64,000 nt of DNA from Mycocentrospora acerina. Lineage: Eukaryota > Ascomycota > Dothideomycetes > Pleosporales. Of the stretch, positions 1 to 11,941 are shown one piece after another. Under the pieces are notes generated by a model. The model was not told the DNA's origin, ran no database searches, and saw nothing but the letters and a program-made list of their open reading frames with translations. Within the stretch, counting starts at the first letter, position 1, and each line of letters begins with the position of its first letter. The DNA is taken from positions 62,001 to 126,000 of the forward strand of contig JAKUHH010000236.1 of the NCBI GenBank assembly GCA_022701365.1, written 5' to 3'. A program made the position numbers and the translations under genes.

Positions 1-1767
1 TAGGGACATTGAAGATCTGGGCGCATTAGGGAGAAAGCTAGGAGTATGTCCATATTATGCTTCGCGACCGGCAACGAAGTACTGCGAGGTAAACAGAAGG
101 ATCTTGTTCTTTGCTTATCCTATTGTATTGACTGCTACAGATTGTAACCCTACCGTACCCTTTACTCCTTCAAAAGTCTGCCCGTGAAGCACTTGGACTC
201 TCCCTAAAAAACCATGTAGTCATTATTGACGAAGCCCACAATTTGATGGATGCGATTGCTGGTATCTACTCTGTTTCCGTGACACTCGACCAAGTACAAC
301 AGGCACGCGCCCAGCTCACCGTGTACCTACAGAAATTCAAAAACAAACTCAAAGGCAAGAACCGAGTCTACGTCGCTCAAATAATTCGAGTGCTCGATTC
401 GATAATAACATATCTGTTGTCGATTGACAAATCGAAGGAAACAGGGGATGGGTTAGTAGATATGGTCTCCATTATGGCCGGTAAAGGCGTTGATCAGATT
501 AATCTCTATAAGCTCAATGAGTATCTTCAACACAGCAGACTTGCCCGGAAGGTTGATGGGTATACTGTTCACTCTCAACAAATGGCCGGGACCGTCAACG
601 AGACGACAACTAAGATGACAGAAAAACGGGCTCCTAGACAGAATGTACCAGTTTTAATGCACGTACAGAGCTTCCTGCTGTCGCTGATGAATCCTTCGAA
701 TGAAGGTCGCTTCTTCTACTCGAAAGAGGACGATACTGGGTTGACACTACGTTATATGCTTCTCGATCCGACGTATCATTTTAAAGACATTGTAGAAGAA
801 GCTAGAGCAGTCGTTCTGGCAGGAGGAACAATGTCTCCGGTAGGTTGACGAGTGGTCCAGTGTGAAAGCACATGTTTCTGATGCAACACAGATGAGCGAC
901 TACGAACAGCATCTACTATCATATCTTGATCCTTCCAAGATCGTGACACTGTCTTGTGGCCACGTCATTCCACCTTCCAATCTTTTAGCCATGCCCGTTG
1001 TACAGACCACGAGCGGTTCCGAGTTCGACTTTACCTTTGGCAATCGCAACAAAGACAAGACGATTGTGGATCTTGGAAACACCATTGTTAGCTTCACACA
1101 ACATATACCTGATGGCGTTGTTGTCTTTTTCCCCAGTTATTCGTACCTTGATACTTGCATTGCAGCTTGGAAGCGCATGACTGTTCCAGGGTCAAAACAA
1201 ACTTTCTGGGACAAACTTACTCAAATTAAACCCATTTTTCTCGAACAGCGGAGTGAACAACGTGCGTCAGACCAAATTTCTTCAGCTAGAGATATAGCGG
1301 TAGAATCTGTTCTCAGCGCGTACAGCACCGCTGTCGCTTCTGGAAATGGTCGTGGGGCATTGCTGTTTGCTGTTGTGGGCGGCACACTTTCAGAAGGCAT
1401 AAATTTTAGTGATGCGCTTGGCCGCGGTGTGGTTGTTGTAGGGCTACCATTTCCAAATCCTCATTCTGCAGAGTGGAAGGCAAAGATGCAGTATATTTCT
1501 TCCAAAGAAACCAAAAGAGGAGGCGACGGAAAGACTGTAGCCAGGGACTATTATGAGAATGCATGCATGCGTGCGGTCAACCAGTGTGTAGGCAGAGCGA
1601 TACGACATAAAGGAGATTACGCTGCCATCTTGATGCTAGACAAGAGGTATGGGAGTGTGCGCATTCAGAGCAAGCTACCCAAATGGATCAGAGCGAGTTT
1701 GGTAGGTGAAACGGATGTGAGGAATATTGAGAATAGACTGACTGCTTTCTTCGCTGGAAAACAGTAA
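1..1767 (+). CDS. CHL1: Chl1-type ATP-dependent DNA helicase (DDX11 family), 3' part
   Basis: Three exons are visible: 2-88, 141-839 and 892-1767, separated by two 52-nt introns (89-140, 840-891); the 5' end lies outside the window. About 553 residues remain. Exon 1 carries the CPYYASR segment typical of the Fe-S helicase group; exon 2 begins just before the Walker B/DEAH box (VVIIDEAHNL, near 223-243); exon 3 has helicase motif V (GTLSEGINFSD) and motif VI (QCVGRAIRHKGDYA). Family knowledge: Chl1/DDX11 is a superfamily 2 XPD-like helicase with an iron-sulfur cluster that acts in the nucleus in sister-chromatid cohesion and replication-fork processing. The Walker A motif is outside the window, so intactness of the whole gene cannot be judged. 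The splice after GGTMSP restores the frame into the segment that ends SCGHVIPPSNLLA, a Chl1-type sequence. Rad3 and Rtel1 are related alternatives but fit less well. Confidence 0.93.
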
Positions 1768-2209
1768 CTGCTAAAGAAAAGCTACGAAAGGATTCACTAG
1801 AAATGTAAGATTGAAAAGTCGCGATTCAGCAATTAAATTTTAGTTCTATACGAGTTCCCATATTGCAGCAAATTCTATTGAGGCCATTTGGACTCCGGAT
1901 TTGGCTTAGACTGACGCGAGGTCCGGTCGCACCTTCTCTATCGCGTGTCGTGTCTACAAAAGCTAACGTCAGCTCTCTCATGTCGATACGTACGCAATCT
2001 CAATTCTTGCATACAGAGAAGAGCTTCATTCTGAATATTGTCTGTTCTTTGATCCTGCAGGTGGGTGACTTGTACACAGATTGGGTCAAGGGGAAAGCCC
2101 ACAACACCATGTCAAAAGCCATTTTTGCGAATCTAAGATAAAAAGAAAGAGTGCTACAAATAGAGCGACTACCGGAAACTTTTCTTCGTCAGGAGAATCG
2201 CAGTAGAGC

Positions 2210-4070
2210 ATGTCTCTGCCCTGGCGTTCGCATAATAACGAGGAACGCGGAACATACGCGACTGTTGCACAAACCGAAGACACAAGCGCGGAATCGGCAG
2301 CAACCAACAACAACAATGAACTTGACCCCAAAGATATAGAAGATGACCATCCTGACAATTGGACTCTCGAGTACCCCCGTCCCACACAGGAAGATCTCGC
2401 CAAACTGCCACGTGTCGCCGACAAGCTTCCTTACGGTGTGTTCCTCGTCGCCATAGTCGAACTTTGTGAACGCTTCGCCTACTACGGGCTCTCTGGCCCG
2501 TTTCAAAACTACATTGCCAACGGTTACCACGATGCCAATGGACTTCCTGGGGCTCTTGGACTGGGACAATCCGGCGCCACAGCTTGCACCAACCTCTTCC
2601 AGTTTTGGTGCTATCTCACGCCTACGGCTGGAGCAATTGTCGCAGACCAGTATCTCGGGAAATACATGACTATCAAGTGGTTTAGTGTGGTATATATGAT
2701 TGGCATTTTGATTCTGTTTCTGACTAGCTTGCCATGGAGTATAGAGAGTGGGATGGCATTTCCGGGGCTTGTTGCCGCAATGGTGGTTATTGGCTTGGGG
2801 ACAGGTGGTATCAAGAGTAATGTGAGTCCGTTAATTGCGGAGCAGGTGCGCAGTACGGAGCCGTTTGTCAAGACGTTGCGCGGTGGGCAGCGAGTAATTG
2901 TCGACCCAGAGATTACTGTGCAGCGCATATACATGGTGTTTTACATGTGCATCAATCTCGGCTCCGTGTCAGCTATTGCCACGACGATGCTCGAGCTGCA
3001 TGTGGGATTCTGGAGTGCCTACCTCCTTCCACTGATGATGTTCTGCGTAGGCTATGGAGTTCTGGTGTCAGGCAAGAAGAGATATGTGATTAAACCGCCG
3101 CAGGGTGGAGTCATCGGACAGTGCTTGAAAGCAGTATGGATTGCTGTGGAGAATGGCGGGGATCTCGACATGGCGAAACGCTCTCACCAGCAGTCGACGA
3201 AGAGAAAGCGCCATATCTCATGGGACGACAAGTTTGTTGACGAGCTCAAAAGCGCGCTGGTCGCGTGCAAAGTCTTTCTGTTCTTCCCAATCTACTGGGT
3301 TACATACTCGCAAATGATGAACAACTTCATCTCTCAAGGTACGACATATCAGCACAGTTGAATACCCCTCCCCCTACCTACTACATAATTACTTCACCAT
3401 CTGACAAACCTCCCCTTTCTTTCCAGCCGGCCAAATGCAACTCCATGGCCTTCCAAACGACATCCTCCCCAACATCGATCCCGTCACAATCATTCTCCTC
3501 ATCCCACTCCTCGACCGCCTCATCTACCCCTTCATCCGCACCCGCCTCCACATCGCCTTCACTCCCATGACTCGTATCACACTGGGCTTCCTCACCGCCG
3601 CCCTCGCCATGCTCTACGCCGGCGCTCTCCAATCCGCCATCTACGCCGCCCCACCCTGCTACTCCAACCCATCCAAATGCGCCGCAGGAAAGCTAGAAAA
3701 CGGCACCTTCTCCCCCAACAAAATCCACGTCGCATGGCAAACCCCTGCGTATGTTCTCATCGCCCTCAGCGAAATCCTCGCCTCAATCACAGGCCTGGAA
3801 CTAGCATATGCTCGCGCGCCCGAAAACATGAAGAGCTTCATCATGAGTTTATTCCTGCTGACTAGCGCGGGGGGCAGCGCGCTGGGCATTCTGATTGCGC
3901 CGCTCGCGAGGGATCCGCATCTACAGTGGCTTTACTTTGGACTGGCGGGAGCGGCTGCCCTGGCAGGATGTGTGTTCTACCGCATGTTTAAAGATGTAGA
4001 TGGTGATGATGCTGGGGGGCAGAAAGTGGTGGAGAGCGCGGCAGATGTGGAGTTGGCGGAGAGGAGATGA
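2210..4070 (+). CDS. PTR2: Proton-dependent oligopeptide transporter (POT/PTR2 family)
   Basis: Two exons, 2210-3338 and 3427-4070, join across an 88-nt intron to give 590 residues, the usual size for fungal Ptr2. The N-terminus (about 75 residues) is hydrophilic and acidic. The family hallmarks are present: ELCERFAYYG at about residue 84 (the ExxER proton-coupling motif), a DQYLGKY loop, GTGGIKSNVSPL, and the PTR2 signature FYMCINLGS at about residue 244. Around 12 hydrophobic segments are split by a large central cytoplasmic loop. Known role of the family: proton symport of di- and tripeptides across the plasma membrane. The last 25 or so residues are charged and cytosolic. The start ATG is the first in the frame and is preceded by a clean stop-rich leader. 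The gene is followed at once by a GGCAT-type pentamer repeat. Confidence 0.94.
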
Positions 4071-7000
4071 ACACGGTGTGGTATTGCATGGCGTGGCGTG
4101 GCATGGCATGGCATAGCCAAGGCATGGCATGGCCAAGGCAAGTTTAGGGGAAATGAAACGATGGCCGTTTATTTAGATCGGCTGTTTTAAACGATTTTTA
4201 TTTCATTTTGGAAAGATGCTCAATCCACTTAAACTATTCTCGTTCATGCCATCATCATCATCCTCATTCTTATCATCCTTATCATCCACATCAAATTAAA
4301 CTCTGCCAGTAGGTATAAAAATAAATAAAACCACTATCCCTCCAAAGCTTGTTTTGATGTGCTGTAAGGTTCGCTATTATCAACAGGAGAGCACCTTGTT
4401 GAGTAAAGTAAGTAAGCAAGTAAGTAAGTATGTATTATATTATAATGACAAGAGTCATTTATTTCTCTCCAAGGTATACTATCCGAGCCCCCTCCCTTCC
4501 TCTTGCCAATCCCTTTGGCACTCGTATTTTGTAATACCCGCCAAGGAGAAGAAGAAGAAGAAGAATAAGAAGAAGGAGGAGGAGGAGGAGGAGGAGACGA
4601 GACGGGATATTGGTAATACAATCCAATACAATCCAATACAATACAACACATGTTAGCCAACCAGCCAACCAGCCAACTAGCCAACTAGCTCAAACGGCAT
4701 TGCGATCGTATACCACAGTCGTATATCCGGAAGCGCCGGCACCCACTCACGCACCCACGCAGCCAAATCCGCTACCCCTGTCTTCCCTCTTTTCCGTTTG
4801 CGGAAAACTATATTTCAACCTGAGGTGTGGTGTAGTGTGGTGTAGTGTAGGGGGGGTCCCTTGAGCAAGTACCACGTAACATGAAAAAGAAGGTTTTAAA
4901 TTATAATCAACGGCGACGCCGACGGCGGCGGCGGCGCTATGTTACATGTTGAAAGAGTGGTTAGAACGTTATATATATATTTATGCTTCATTCTTGCTGT
5001 GTCATCGTCATTGTTATCATAGTCGATGTCGTTGTGATGTAACGTGCTTGATTCGTGGGAGAAGAGTTCGCAAGTGGGACTATAACAAAGAGAAGAAGAA
5101 AAAAAAAATTGCGTTAGTAAGGCCATTTCTGGAAGGAAGGAAGGCAGTGAGGGACGCAGCAGCTAGGTGTGAATTTTTTTCCATTCTTCCATGTTTTTCG
5201 CCTACATTTGCACAACCTGCATGCAGCAGACGGGGCGCACGATTTTCCCGCTTTTTGTGGATGCAATCCCTCCCCCCCCAAAAAAAAAGCAGCCAGGACT
5301 TGGCGGGAAGAGGAAGGAAGAAAGAGAAAAAATAAACAGATAACAAGATCTGCGAGATTCGTTTTAAATTTTTTTCTTCTCTTTCCTCTTTCTTGCTGTG
5401 TGCAGGGACGAAGGGGGAGGGAAATAGGAAGGAGGACAGCGACTAGGTAGGTGCCAAAGATAATCGGCTTGGCAGCTAGGAAGGTATGCACACAAGCCGC
5501 TTGGTGGTGCATGTGATTGTCATGTAGGGCGCCAGGACAGATTTCCTGACAGCGTTGGTCAAAGCCGTATTGCCCTGGCGTGCGTCGTTCAGGCAAGGTT
5601 TACGAGATGATCGGACGCTATCGAGCAACGCGATTGCTTGGCCTACCTTAATCCTGCCTTTGGCCTGTCACCATGCCCTGGACACGGCAGTGGGAATTTT
5701 TCATGGCTCACCGTTCCGACGGTGCGACGCTAACTTCGTATCAGTATTCCCTTACGCCGCAATTTCGTCCGGGCAAGCAAGCGACGGCTGCCGGGAAAGT
5801 GGGGAGAATTTGCCGCGATTTACATGCGGTTTGTCGACGCTTGTTGGGTTTCCTGGAAGAATAGGCTTTTTTGATTGTTGCCAGATAGTCCGGCACTTGT
5901 AGAATATGTGGCGTATCAAAGAGCGGGACGCGTGTGTTGCGTGATCTGACGCTTGACTGGCCCCCAAGCGACTTCGGACGCATACCCAGGTTATAGCTTC
6001 CGTCTACTTGGGCCTACTTCCGCCTACCCCAGCCTACTCCAACCTACTCCAGACTACTTCAGCCTACTTCAGCCTACTGCGGAACATGGCCTCGCACTTG
6101 AACTCAACAGCACTTTAGATTTGGAATGCGAATGTGTTTGATTTGTATTCTCTCGTCAGGTGGTCGGTGCTCACGAGGGATAAGAGCCGACATGGCCGGC
6201 AAGAAAGGTTGTAGCCTGGCTGACGCGGCCGTTTTTGGACTCAGATTTGCGAGGCTTGGCAGCAACTCGCCAACTCGTGTTTTAGCGCTTGGCGGGCTGG
6301 AAACTCGGGCCTTTGGCGACCTGGCTGACCCTCAGCTTGCAAGACACAAGACTCCTATCAAGTAGCTCACCGACCATACTGGCTTGGGCAGTTTCTAACG
6401 AAGGCATGCGTCTAGGAAGACGGCCGGTCAAGCGAGTGTCTGGTGAATAGTGTACGATGCGTGCAAGTCGTACGATTGATTGCGGTTGGCAGCTTGCTTG
6501 TGAGCAAGATGGCTACAGCTAGGTGACGAGAGCAGTCCCGCAGCGACGCACGGAAAGCTGCGGATGATGCAGTAGTTGGAAATAGAGCAAGGGCAAGGGC
6601 AAGGACAAGGATCAGGCCGTGTTGAATCTAATGGTTTGTACTGGCCCATGATACCGTCAGCTTGGATAAGATGGGGAGCCTCGTGGTACAAAGTAAGCTT
6701 AAATCACGGGAACCAAGCTTGATGCATCGACTGGCCGAGATCCCAAGCGATGGCTGAGGCGAGACAAGAGTAGGCGATTACGTTGCGGGGCGATGGAGCT
6801 GGGCGTGTGCGACGTTTGTGCGGGCGATAGCTTGACGCAGCCTATGACGAAGTAGAGGCGGGCAAGTCACGTTGTGCAAGGTGTCGCAAACTCGGCTGGA
6901 CGCGAGAGACGGGAAGAGAAGCACCTTGGGAAGTGGAAAGCGGGCAGCCGTGTATGATGCAATTGGCACAGGCGTTTGCTCAGGGCAGCGGAACCGGCAC

Positions 7001-8148
7001 ATTGCCCAGGCATATTTGAACACTTTTGTCGCTTTTGTCATGCTCCCAAGCACGGCTAAGAGGCGTGCGTGGAGCCGCCCAGGGGCCAAGTAATGCCATG
7101 CCATGGCATGACAGGCCACGTTTCTGGAATTTTGAACGGCTTGGCCAGCGCCCTACGCAATGACAATCAAGACATCACACGTCGCTACCAGGTGCCAAAG
7201 CAGCAGCCAAGCAGCACAAGACGGGCCAACGGGCTCTTGGTGGCGCAGCGCAAAGGCTTGGGGGGGTGGGAACGAGGCCCAAGGAGCAGCCAAGGAGGCG
7301 AAGCTTGTCAATGTTAAAGATTGATTTTGAGTTGATTAGTGTTGTTTAGAGTTATTGAGCTACACAAAGCTTGGCCATGCACGCTGATGCGCGCGGCGGC
7401 GGACTGGGCGGCTGGGCACCGAGGGGCGTGTGGATACGGCGGCCAGGCAGCTCCAAGACACGCTGCCTGGGCGGACCGAGCGGCTCTTGGTGCTGGCAGC
7501 TGACGGCCGAGGGCACTCTCGCACTGGACGGCTCGAGGGCTGGATGACGAGAGCAAAGGGGGCTTTGCTGCGTACGTGGACGGGAGCTCTGGGGAGCTGC
7601 ACCGCCGGCATGGACGGCCCCAGGGTTAGCAGCCAACGGCGTGCAAACAAAGCTTGACCCGGCTGCTTGTGGGCCTTATTTCGCTATCAAACGCCACTAC
7701 CAGTCTGGGCGGCGATCACCAAGCTGGACCACAAGCCCGCACGGCGCCCGTTGGGTACATGAAGAGAGCCTGCCGCACCTGCTCGCGCGCTTCTGGCACC
7801 TTTGCCATATGTACCGACGCTGAGCAGCCCCGACTTTTTCACACGACAGTCGCGACGGCCTTTTCCACCGTCCCCGTGCACAGTGCAGAGCGTCCCATGC
7901 CCGGTTTGTGTTGCCTGCCGATAGGAACCCACTCCACCAAGCCAGATACCTAGCCCTGACGTCGCCAAACGAGCCGTGACCTGTCTGGACCAACATTCCT
8001 GGTGCACCATACTCCAGACACATTCACGCACATTCACACACATCACACACGCAGATACACCCACACAGATATATACACAGAGAGAGATATATATATACAC
8101 ACACAGATCTACACACATACATATCCGTATATATAGATCGTCGTCGCC
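4071..8148. other. 4 kb gene-free stretch upstream of the WOPR gene
   Basis: No convincing protein gene on either strand. It holds many short simple repeats: GGCAT-type pentamers (about 4085-4140), an AAG/GAG run (4549-4596), CAATA(C) units (4615-4650), a CCAAC/CTAGC run (4657-4690), and a degenerate decamer of the type CCTACTYCAG (about 6000-6080). The last 150 bases before 8149 are CA- and TATA-rich (8010-8140). By analogy with other WOPR regulators, part of this could be the promoter and long transcribed leader of the downstream gene; nothing in the sequence proves that. Confidence 0.5.
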
Positions 8149-9552
8149 ATGGAGACATACCACGGCCACGTGCGCACCCCCAACGATGCCATTGTACTAT
8201 TCGAGGCCTGTCGCATTGGCATCCTGCCGCGGGTCCAGCGCCGTCTCTCGGAAAAGGAGCGCCAGCAGATCAAGTCGGGCTCGGTGTTTGTGTGGGACGA
8301 GCGCGAGGCGGGCATGCGACGCTGGACCGATGGCAAGTCGTGGAGCGCCAGCCGCGTGTCGGGCAGCTTCCTCACCTACCGCGAGATGGAGGGCAAGCGC
8401 GGAGGCAGCGCTGTGCCCACCGCACCCACCGTCAAGAGGGCCAGCGCAAAGTCGCCCGACGACTCGGCCACAGGCGACTCGGACGGCGAGGGCCCCGACG
8501 GCTACCGCTACAAGCCCGACGGCCTGATGAAGCAATCGTTCAGCATCACCACATCGAGCGGCCAGCACCTGCACCTCATCAGCTACTACTCGCGCTCAAA
8601 CTCAAACAACCTACCCCAGCCCACAAACGACGCCCAGCTGCGCCACATTCGCCCGCCCAAGAACATGTACCCAGAGTCGTCCATCAACGAAGTCCAGCCC
8701 GCGCCCGCCGTCACGCGCGGGCCCATGCCAGGCTCACCCTACACCAGCGCTGCCCCGTCTGCCCACCACCACCACAACAACAACACCACCAACAACAACA
8801 CCGTGGGGCCCACGTCGCCATATCCCCCGCGCCCCGGGCCTGCGCCGCCCATGTACGCCGTCCCCGTCTACCCACCCACGCCCCCCAACGGCACGCCCCC
8901 GTTGCACGCCTACTATGCCCACAACCCCTACTTCTACAGCCCCGTCATCTACACCCAGGCGCCCTACCACCATCCCCACGCCCATGGCCACGTCTTTGAC
9001 CGCCCACCGCCCCCTATGCCCAGCCCCCACGCTCCCCAAGGGCACCCAATGCTGGCCCACCATGCCCATGCCCACGCCCACGCCGCCTATGCTGCACACG
9101 CTGCCCATGCCGCCCATACTGCAGCATACCAGCCCCCGCCATACCTGCAGAACCCCCCCGCCCGCGCCCCATCCGCAGCCGAGCTGGCCCAACACCAGCC
9201 CGCGCCGCAACCTCCGCATTCGGCCCCACCATACCCCGAGCAGGGTCCACAACTCCCCGCCATCAACGGAGCCGCTGCAGCAGACAAGCCACTTACACCT
9301 GAGCCTGAAAAGCTACACTCTCAACCCACCACAGAAGCTGCACCTGTGCGCCCACTCCCCACACTAGGCTCTCTCCTCAACGGCGACGGCGTAGACAAGG
9401 ACCCACAAAACACCAGCCGCTCTGGCTCCCGCAGCCCCAACACAGCAACACGCTTTCCCCGCGATCTCGCGCCAGAACGCTTAGCCAAGAACAGCTCAGC
9501 GGCAGATAGCAATGCCCTGAACAAACTCAACAGTGTGTTTGTACGTTCTTGA
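8149..9552 (+). CDS. Gti1/Pac2 family WOPR-domain transcription regulator
   Basis: Single exon, 467 residues. The N-terminus is a WOPR domain in two blocks: residues 1-84 (starting METYHGHVRTPNDAIVLFEA, with RRWTDGKSWSASR and GSFLTYREMEGKR) and residues about 118-147 (YRYKPDGLMKQSFSI...HLHLISYYSR), separated by a short Ser/Asp/Gly-rich linker. This is the Pac2/Gti1-like subgroup rather than the Ryp1/Wor1/Sge1 subgroup, judged by the METYHGHVRTP start. The family binds DNA and controls morphogenesis, conidiation, gluconate uptake or nutrient-dependent differentiation depending on species. The rest is low-complexity: Pro/Tyr-rich, an HHHHNNNTTNNNT tract, and a His/Ala-rich block around residues 302-324. 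The C-terminal 60 residues are Ser/Asn-rich. A GTACGT sequence overlaps the stop and could be a donor, but I see no plausible downstream exon. Confidence 0.9.
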   Translation: METYHGHVRTPNDAIVLFEACRIGILPRVQRRLSEKERQQIKSGSVFVWDEREAGMRRWTDGKSWSASRVSGSFLTYREMEGKRGGSAVPTAPTVKRASAKSPDDSATGDSDGEGPDGYRYKPDGLMKQSFSITTSSGQHLHLISYYSRSNSNNLPQPTNDAQLRHIRPPKNMYPESSINEVQPAPAVTRGPMPGSPYTSAAPSAHHHHNNNTTNNNTVGPTSPYPPRPGPAPPMYAVPVYPPTPPNGTPPLHAYYAHNPYFYSPVIYTQAPYHHPHAHGHVFDRPPPPMPSPHAPQGHPMLAHHAHAHAHAAYAAHAAHAAHTAAYQPPPYLQNPPARAPSAAELAQHQPAPQPPHSAPPYPEQGPQLPAINGAAAADKPLTPEPEKLHSQPTTEAAPVRPLPTLGSLLNGDGVDKDPQNTSRSGSRSPNTATRFPRDLAPERLAKNSSAADSNALNKLNSVFVRS

Positions 9553-9646
9553 TTGGAAGCTTTTCTCATTCGTTCGCCTTATTCTTCTTTTTATATTATC
9601 TCGCCTTTACCCTTGCTACGCCATTGATTCTTTCACAAGGGAGTTT

Positions 9647-9647
<1 letters not shown>

Positions 9648-9689
<42 letters not shown>

Positions 9690-9693
9690 CGTT
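9648..9693 (+). repeat. (GTT)n microsatellite
   Basis: About 15 GTT units with one GTC interruption near the end, in the 3' flank of the WOPR gene. Confidence 0.9.
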
Positions 9694-10220
9694 GCATTTT
9701 CAACCTGCATCTGGGCGGCGTTTTTTTTGGATGGCGTCTACACTGTCTTCTTCTTCGTCTTCTTTTTTATATATACTTGTGTAGGGGGACACATGAAAGA
9801 GCCATGTATGTATGCATGGATTGATGGAATTATGTCTGGTCTGGCGTTTTTTTTTTTTCTCTTCTTTCTACATGACACCTGTGCATGTTTTTTTGTGGCG
9901 GTGTATCTTCATGTTTTCATGTTTGCTACGCTATGCTTGCTGCTGTGTTGTGTTGTGTTGTGTTGTGGATGGAAGTGGAAGGTGTCTACCTATCTATCTA
10001 TCTGTCTATCTATCTGCCTCGATGGAATGAATGCAAAGCGAAGCGATTCGATTGATTTGACTTGATTTGATTTGCCTTGACTTGCCTTGACTGGATGACT
10101 GTGACTTTGGATATGTATATCAACACAAACTTATAAAACATGTGAATATATATCCATATATAATTGTGTGCATTACACAACTCAATTGCCATGCTAGAAT
10201 ACTAATCATGTCTGCTAGTC

Positions 10221-10264
10221 AACTCACTCACTCACTCACTCACTCACTCACTCACTCACTCACT
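10221..10264 (+). repeat. (ACTC)n tetranucleotide microsatellite
   Basis: About eleven tandem ACTC units, followed by ATTC-type units to about 10303. Confidence 0.9.
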
Positions 10265-10493
10265 TATTCATTCGTCTATTTATTGATTCATTCATTCATT
10301 CATTCAATGTATACAGAATAAAAAAAAGCCTCTCCCAGAGAGATACATATTTCTCCAGACGCCATGTTTAAAAAGAATCCCCCCCCCCCTCTTTCCTCCA
10401 TTCCTTCCTTGACGCCAACATACCACTCTCTCTATTGAAGGAAAGAGGAAAACTAAAAACCGAAAAAAAGAAGAAGAAGGAAAAAAAAAGAGA

Positions 10494-11467
10494 TCAAATG
10501 GAACCCCCCGTCTCGGCCCGGGGCCTCATCCCATCGGGGGTAAATGTCCAGCCCCTGCCCTCGGTAGGCGTCATGGCGCGTCTCTTCTCGATAGGACTCC
10601 AGTCGACGATACCTGGGGCAGGTAAGCCAGCGCCCACGGCATCATCTCTCGCGCGGATTCTCTCGCTTGAGGAACGGGTCTGCGAGACGAGGGCGTCTTG
10701 GTCTGTGACGAGGCGGACGCCGGCGGTGCGCTGGCGCTCGCGCAACACCAATTCGCGCTTGTCTTCTGCTTTTTTCTTTTCAAACTCGATGATGAGGGTT
10801 TTGAAGTAGGCTTCTGCGGCGGTGGTGGCAGAGTAGTGGACGGGGGTCCAGGAGTAGGCGTTGGAGGCGAGGGGGTTGGCGCCGTATTGGAGGAGCAGAC
10901 GCATGGTTTTTAGTTCGCCGGCGGCCGAGGCGTGGTGGAGTGCCGTGTTGCCCGTGTTGTCGGCGTTGGTGAGGATGGAGGGACCTTGGAGAATCATCGT
11001 GGGGATAAGGTGGAGGGTTCCGCCTGCGCCGGAGCGGCAGATGAGCATGAGCTGTTTTGGTTGGAGGTGTGAGTACATCGTAGCAAGCTTGATAGAGAGA
11101 GAGAGAAACAGAAGAGAAGAAAAAAAGACATACAGCATCCAACCCCGCCTTGGTCTGCCATGAAACACAATCCGGAAACCGCTTCGCCAGCATAACTCCA
11201 ACCTCCTCTTTCCCCGCCATCGCAGCAAGCATCAATGGCGTCTCCCACTCATTATTCCTGCTCACCATCTCATCCTCATGCCCCTCTTCGATCAAGAACT
11301 CGGCAATGGCCGTATGCCCACACTTGGCCGCCAGATGGAGACTCGTGTTGCTCTTGTCTTCAAAGTCTGGGTTGCGCAGCCATCGTGGATTGTTGCGGAT
11401 GATGCGCTTCACGAGGAGGAGGTCGTTGAGGAGAATGGCACGGCGAAGGCGCCGGGATACGTCAATC
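10494..11467 (-). CDS. Ankyrin-repeat protein (5' exon unresolved)
   Basis: Exons 11467-11134 and 11051-10494 join over an 82-nt intron (11133-11052) and keep frame. They encode about 296 residues: DVSRRLRRAILLNDLLLVKR, then ankyrin repeats of the form NTSLHLAAKCGHTAIAEFLIEEGH, ETPLMLAAMAGKEEVGVML, GLDALMLICRSGA, GNTALHHASAAGELKTMRLLL and YSWTPVHYSATTAAEAYF, followed by a basic C-terminal tail. The 3' splice site at 11468 (CTAAC branch point and CAG) shows there is an upstream exon. Candidate starts at 11572 or 11559 end in a good donor (AT|GTAAGC at 11542/11541), but neither gives the phase needed by the next exon. Function unknown; ankyrin arrays mediate protein binding. Likely a cytosolic or nuclear scaffold. 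Confidence 0.8.
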
Positions 11468-11572
11468 CTGACATCATCATGGTGTTAGTCGTCGATTGGC
11501 ATTGAGATTGAGAGTCGATCAAGAGACACGTGCGGGCTTACATGTTGCCGTTGAAGCATGACTAGGCGGCAT

Positions 11573-11941
11573 TCAAAGAGGGAGAGTGTGATTGAGCGAG
11601 GGGAGAGATGCGGGGGGGACGTGACGTGACGAGCTGACGGCGCTGCTGCGCGTTGCTGCGGAGGCTAGTGTACGGATATTGCTGCAGCCGGTTAGCCTGC
11701 AACGAGATTCCCACAGGGATGGCCCAACGTCGACGTAGCGTGGTTTCTTATTTCATCTTCAGCACCATGGCAAGCGTGTTTTACAACTTCACGGGAGACA
11801 CAGTCGATGCTTCATGAATGCTCTGTTTGGTTCCATGCTATTCATGCTTCGTGAAAATGATCTGGCACGCTAATCTAGGTATGGCGCACGCCAGTCTACC
11901 ATGCGACTACCTCGTTCATTCGAGGGCCATGTATTCCGCCT
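11573..11941. other. Intergenic region between ankyrin gene and RPN3
   Basis: About 370 bases holding the probable promoter of the ankyrin gene (minus strand) and the 3' flank of RPN3. No further gene or repeat recognised. Confidence 0.5.

Larger units (their letters stand above)
9553..10493. other. Repeat-rich interval between WOPR and ankyrin genes
   Basis: Intergenic region between convergently transcribed genes. It contains a (GTT)n tract (about 9648-9693), T-rich runs, a short TGTTG repeat (9942-9965), an ACTC tetramer array (10221-10264), an ATTC run (about 10286-10303) and a C-run near 10380. No coding signal seen. Confidence 0.6.

Noticed and set aside
1863..2141. 92-codon frame between CHL1 and the POT gene
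   Set aside because: Weak composition, no domain, overlaps the probable promoter; no splice structure to extend it.
5080..5596. Cys-rich short open frames on the minus strand
   Set aside because: Low-complexity A/G-run translations with no start context, splice sites or family likeness.
8292..8999. 235-codon Arg/Pro/His-rich frame on the plus strand
   Set aside because: Shadow frame of the WOPR gene; composition reflects the repeat-rich codons.
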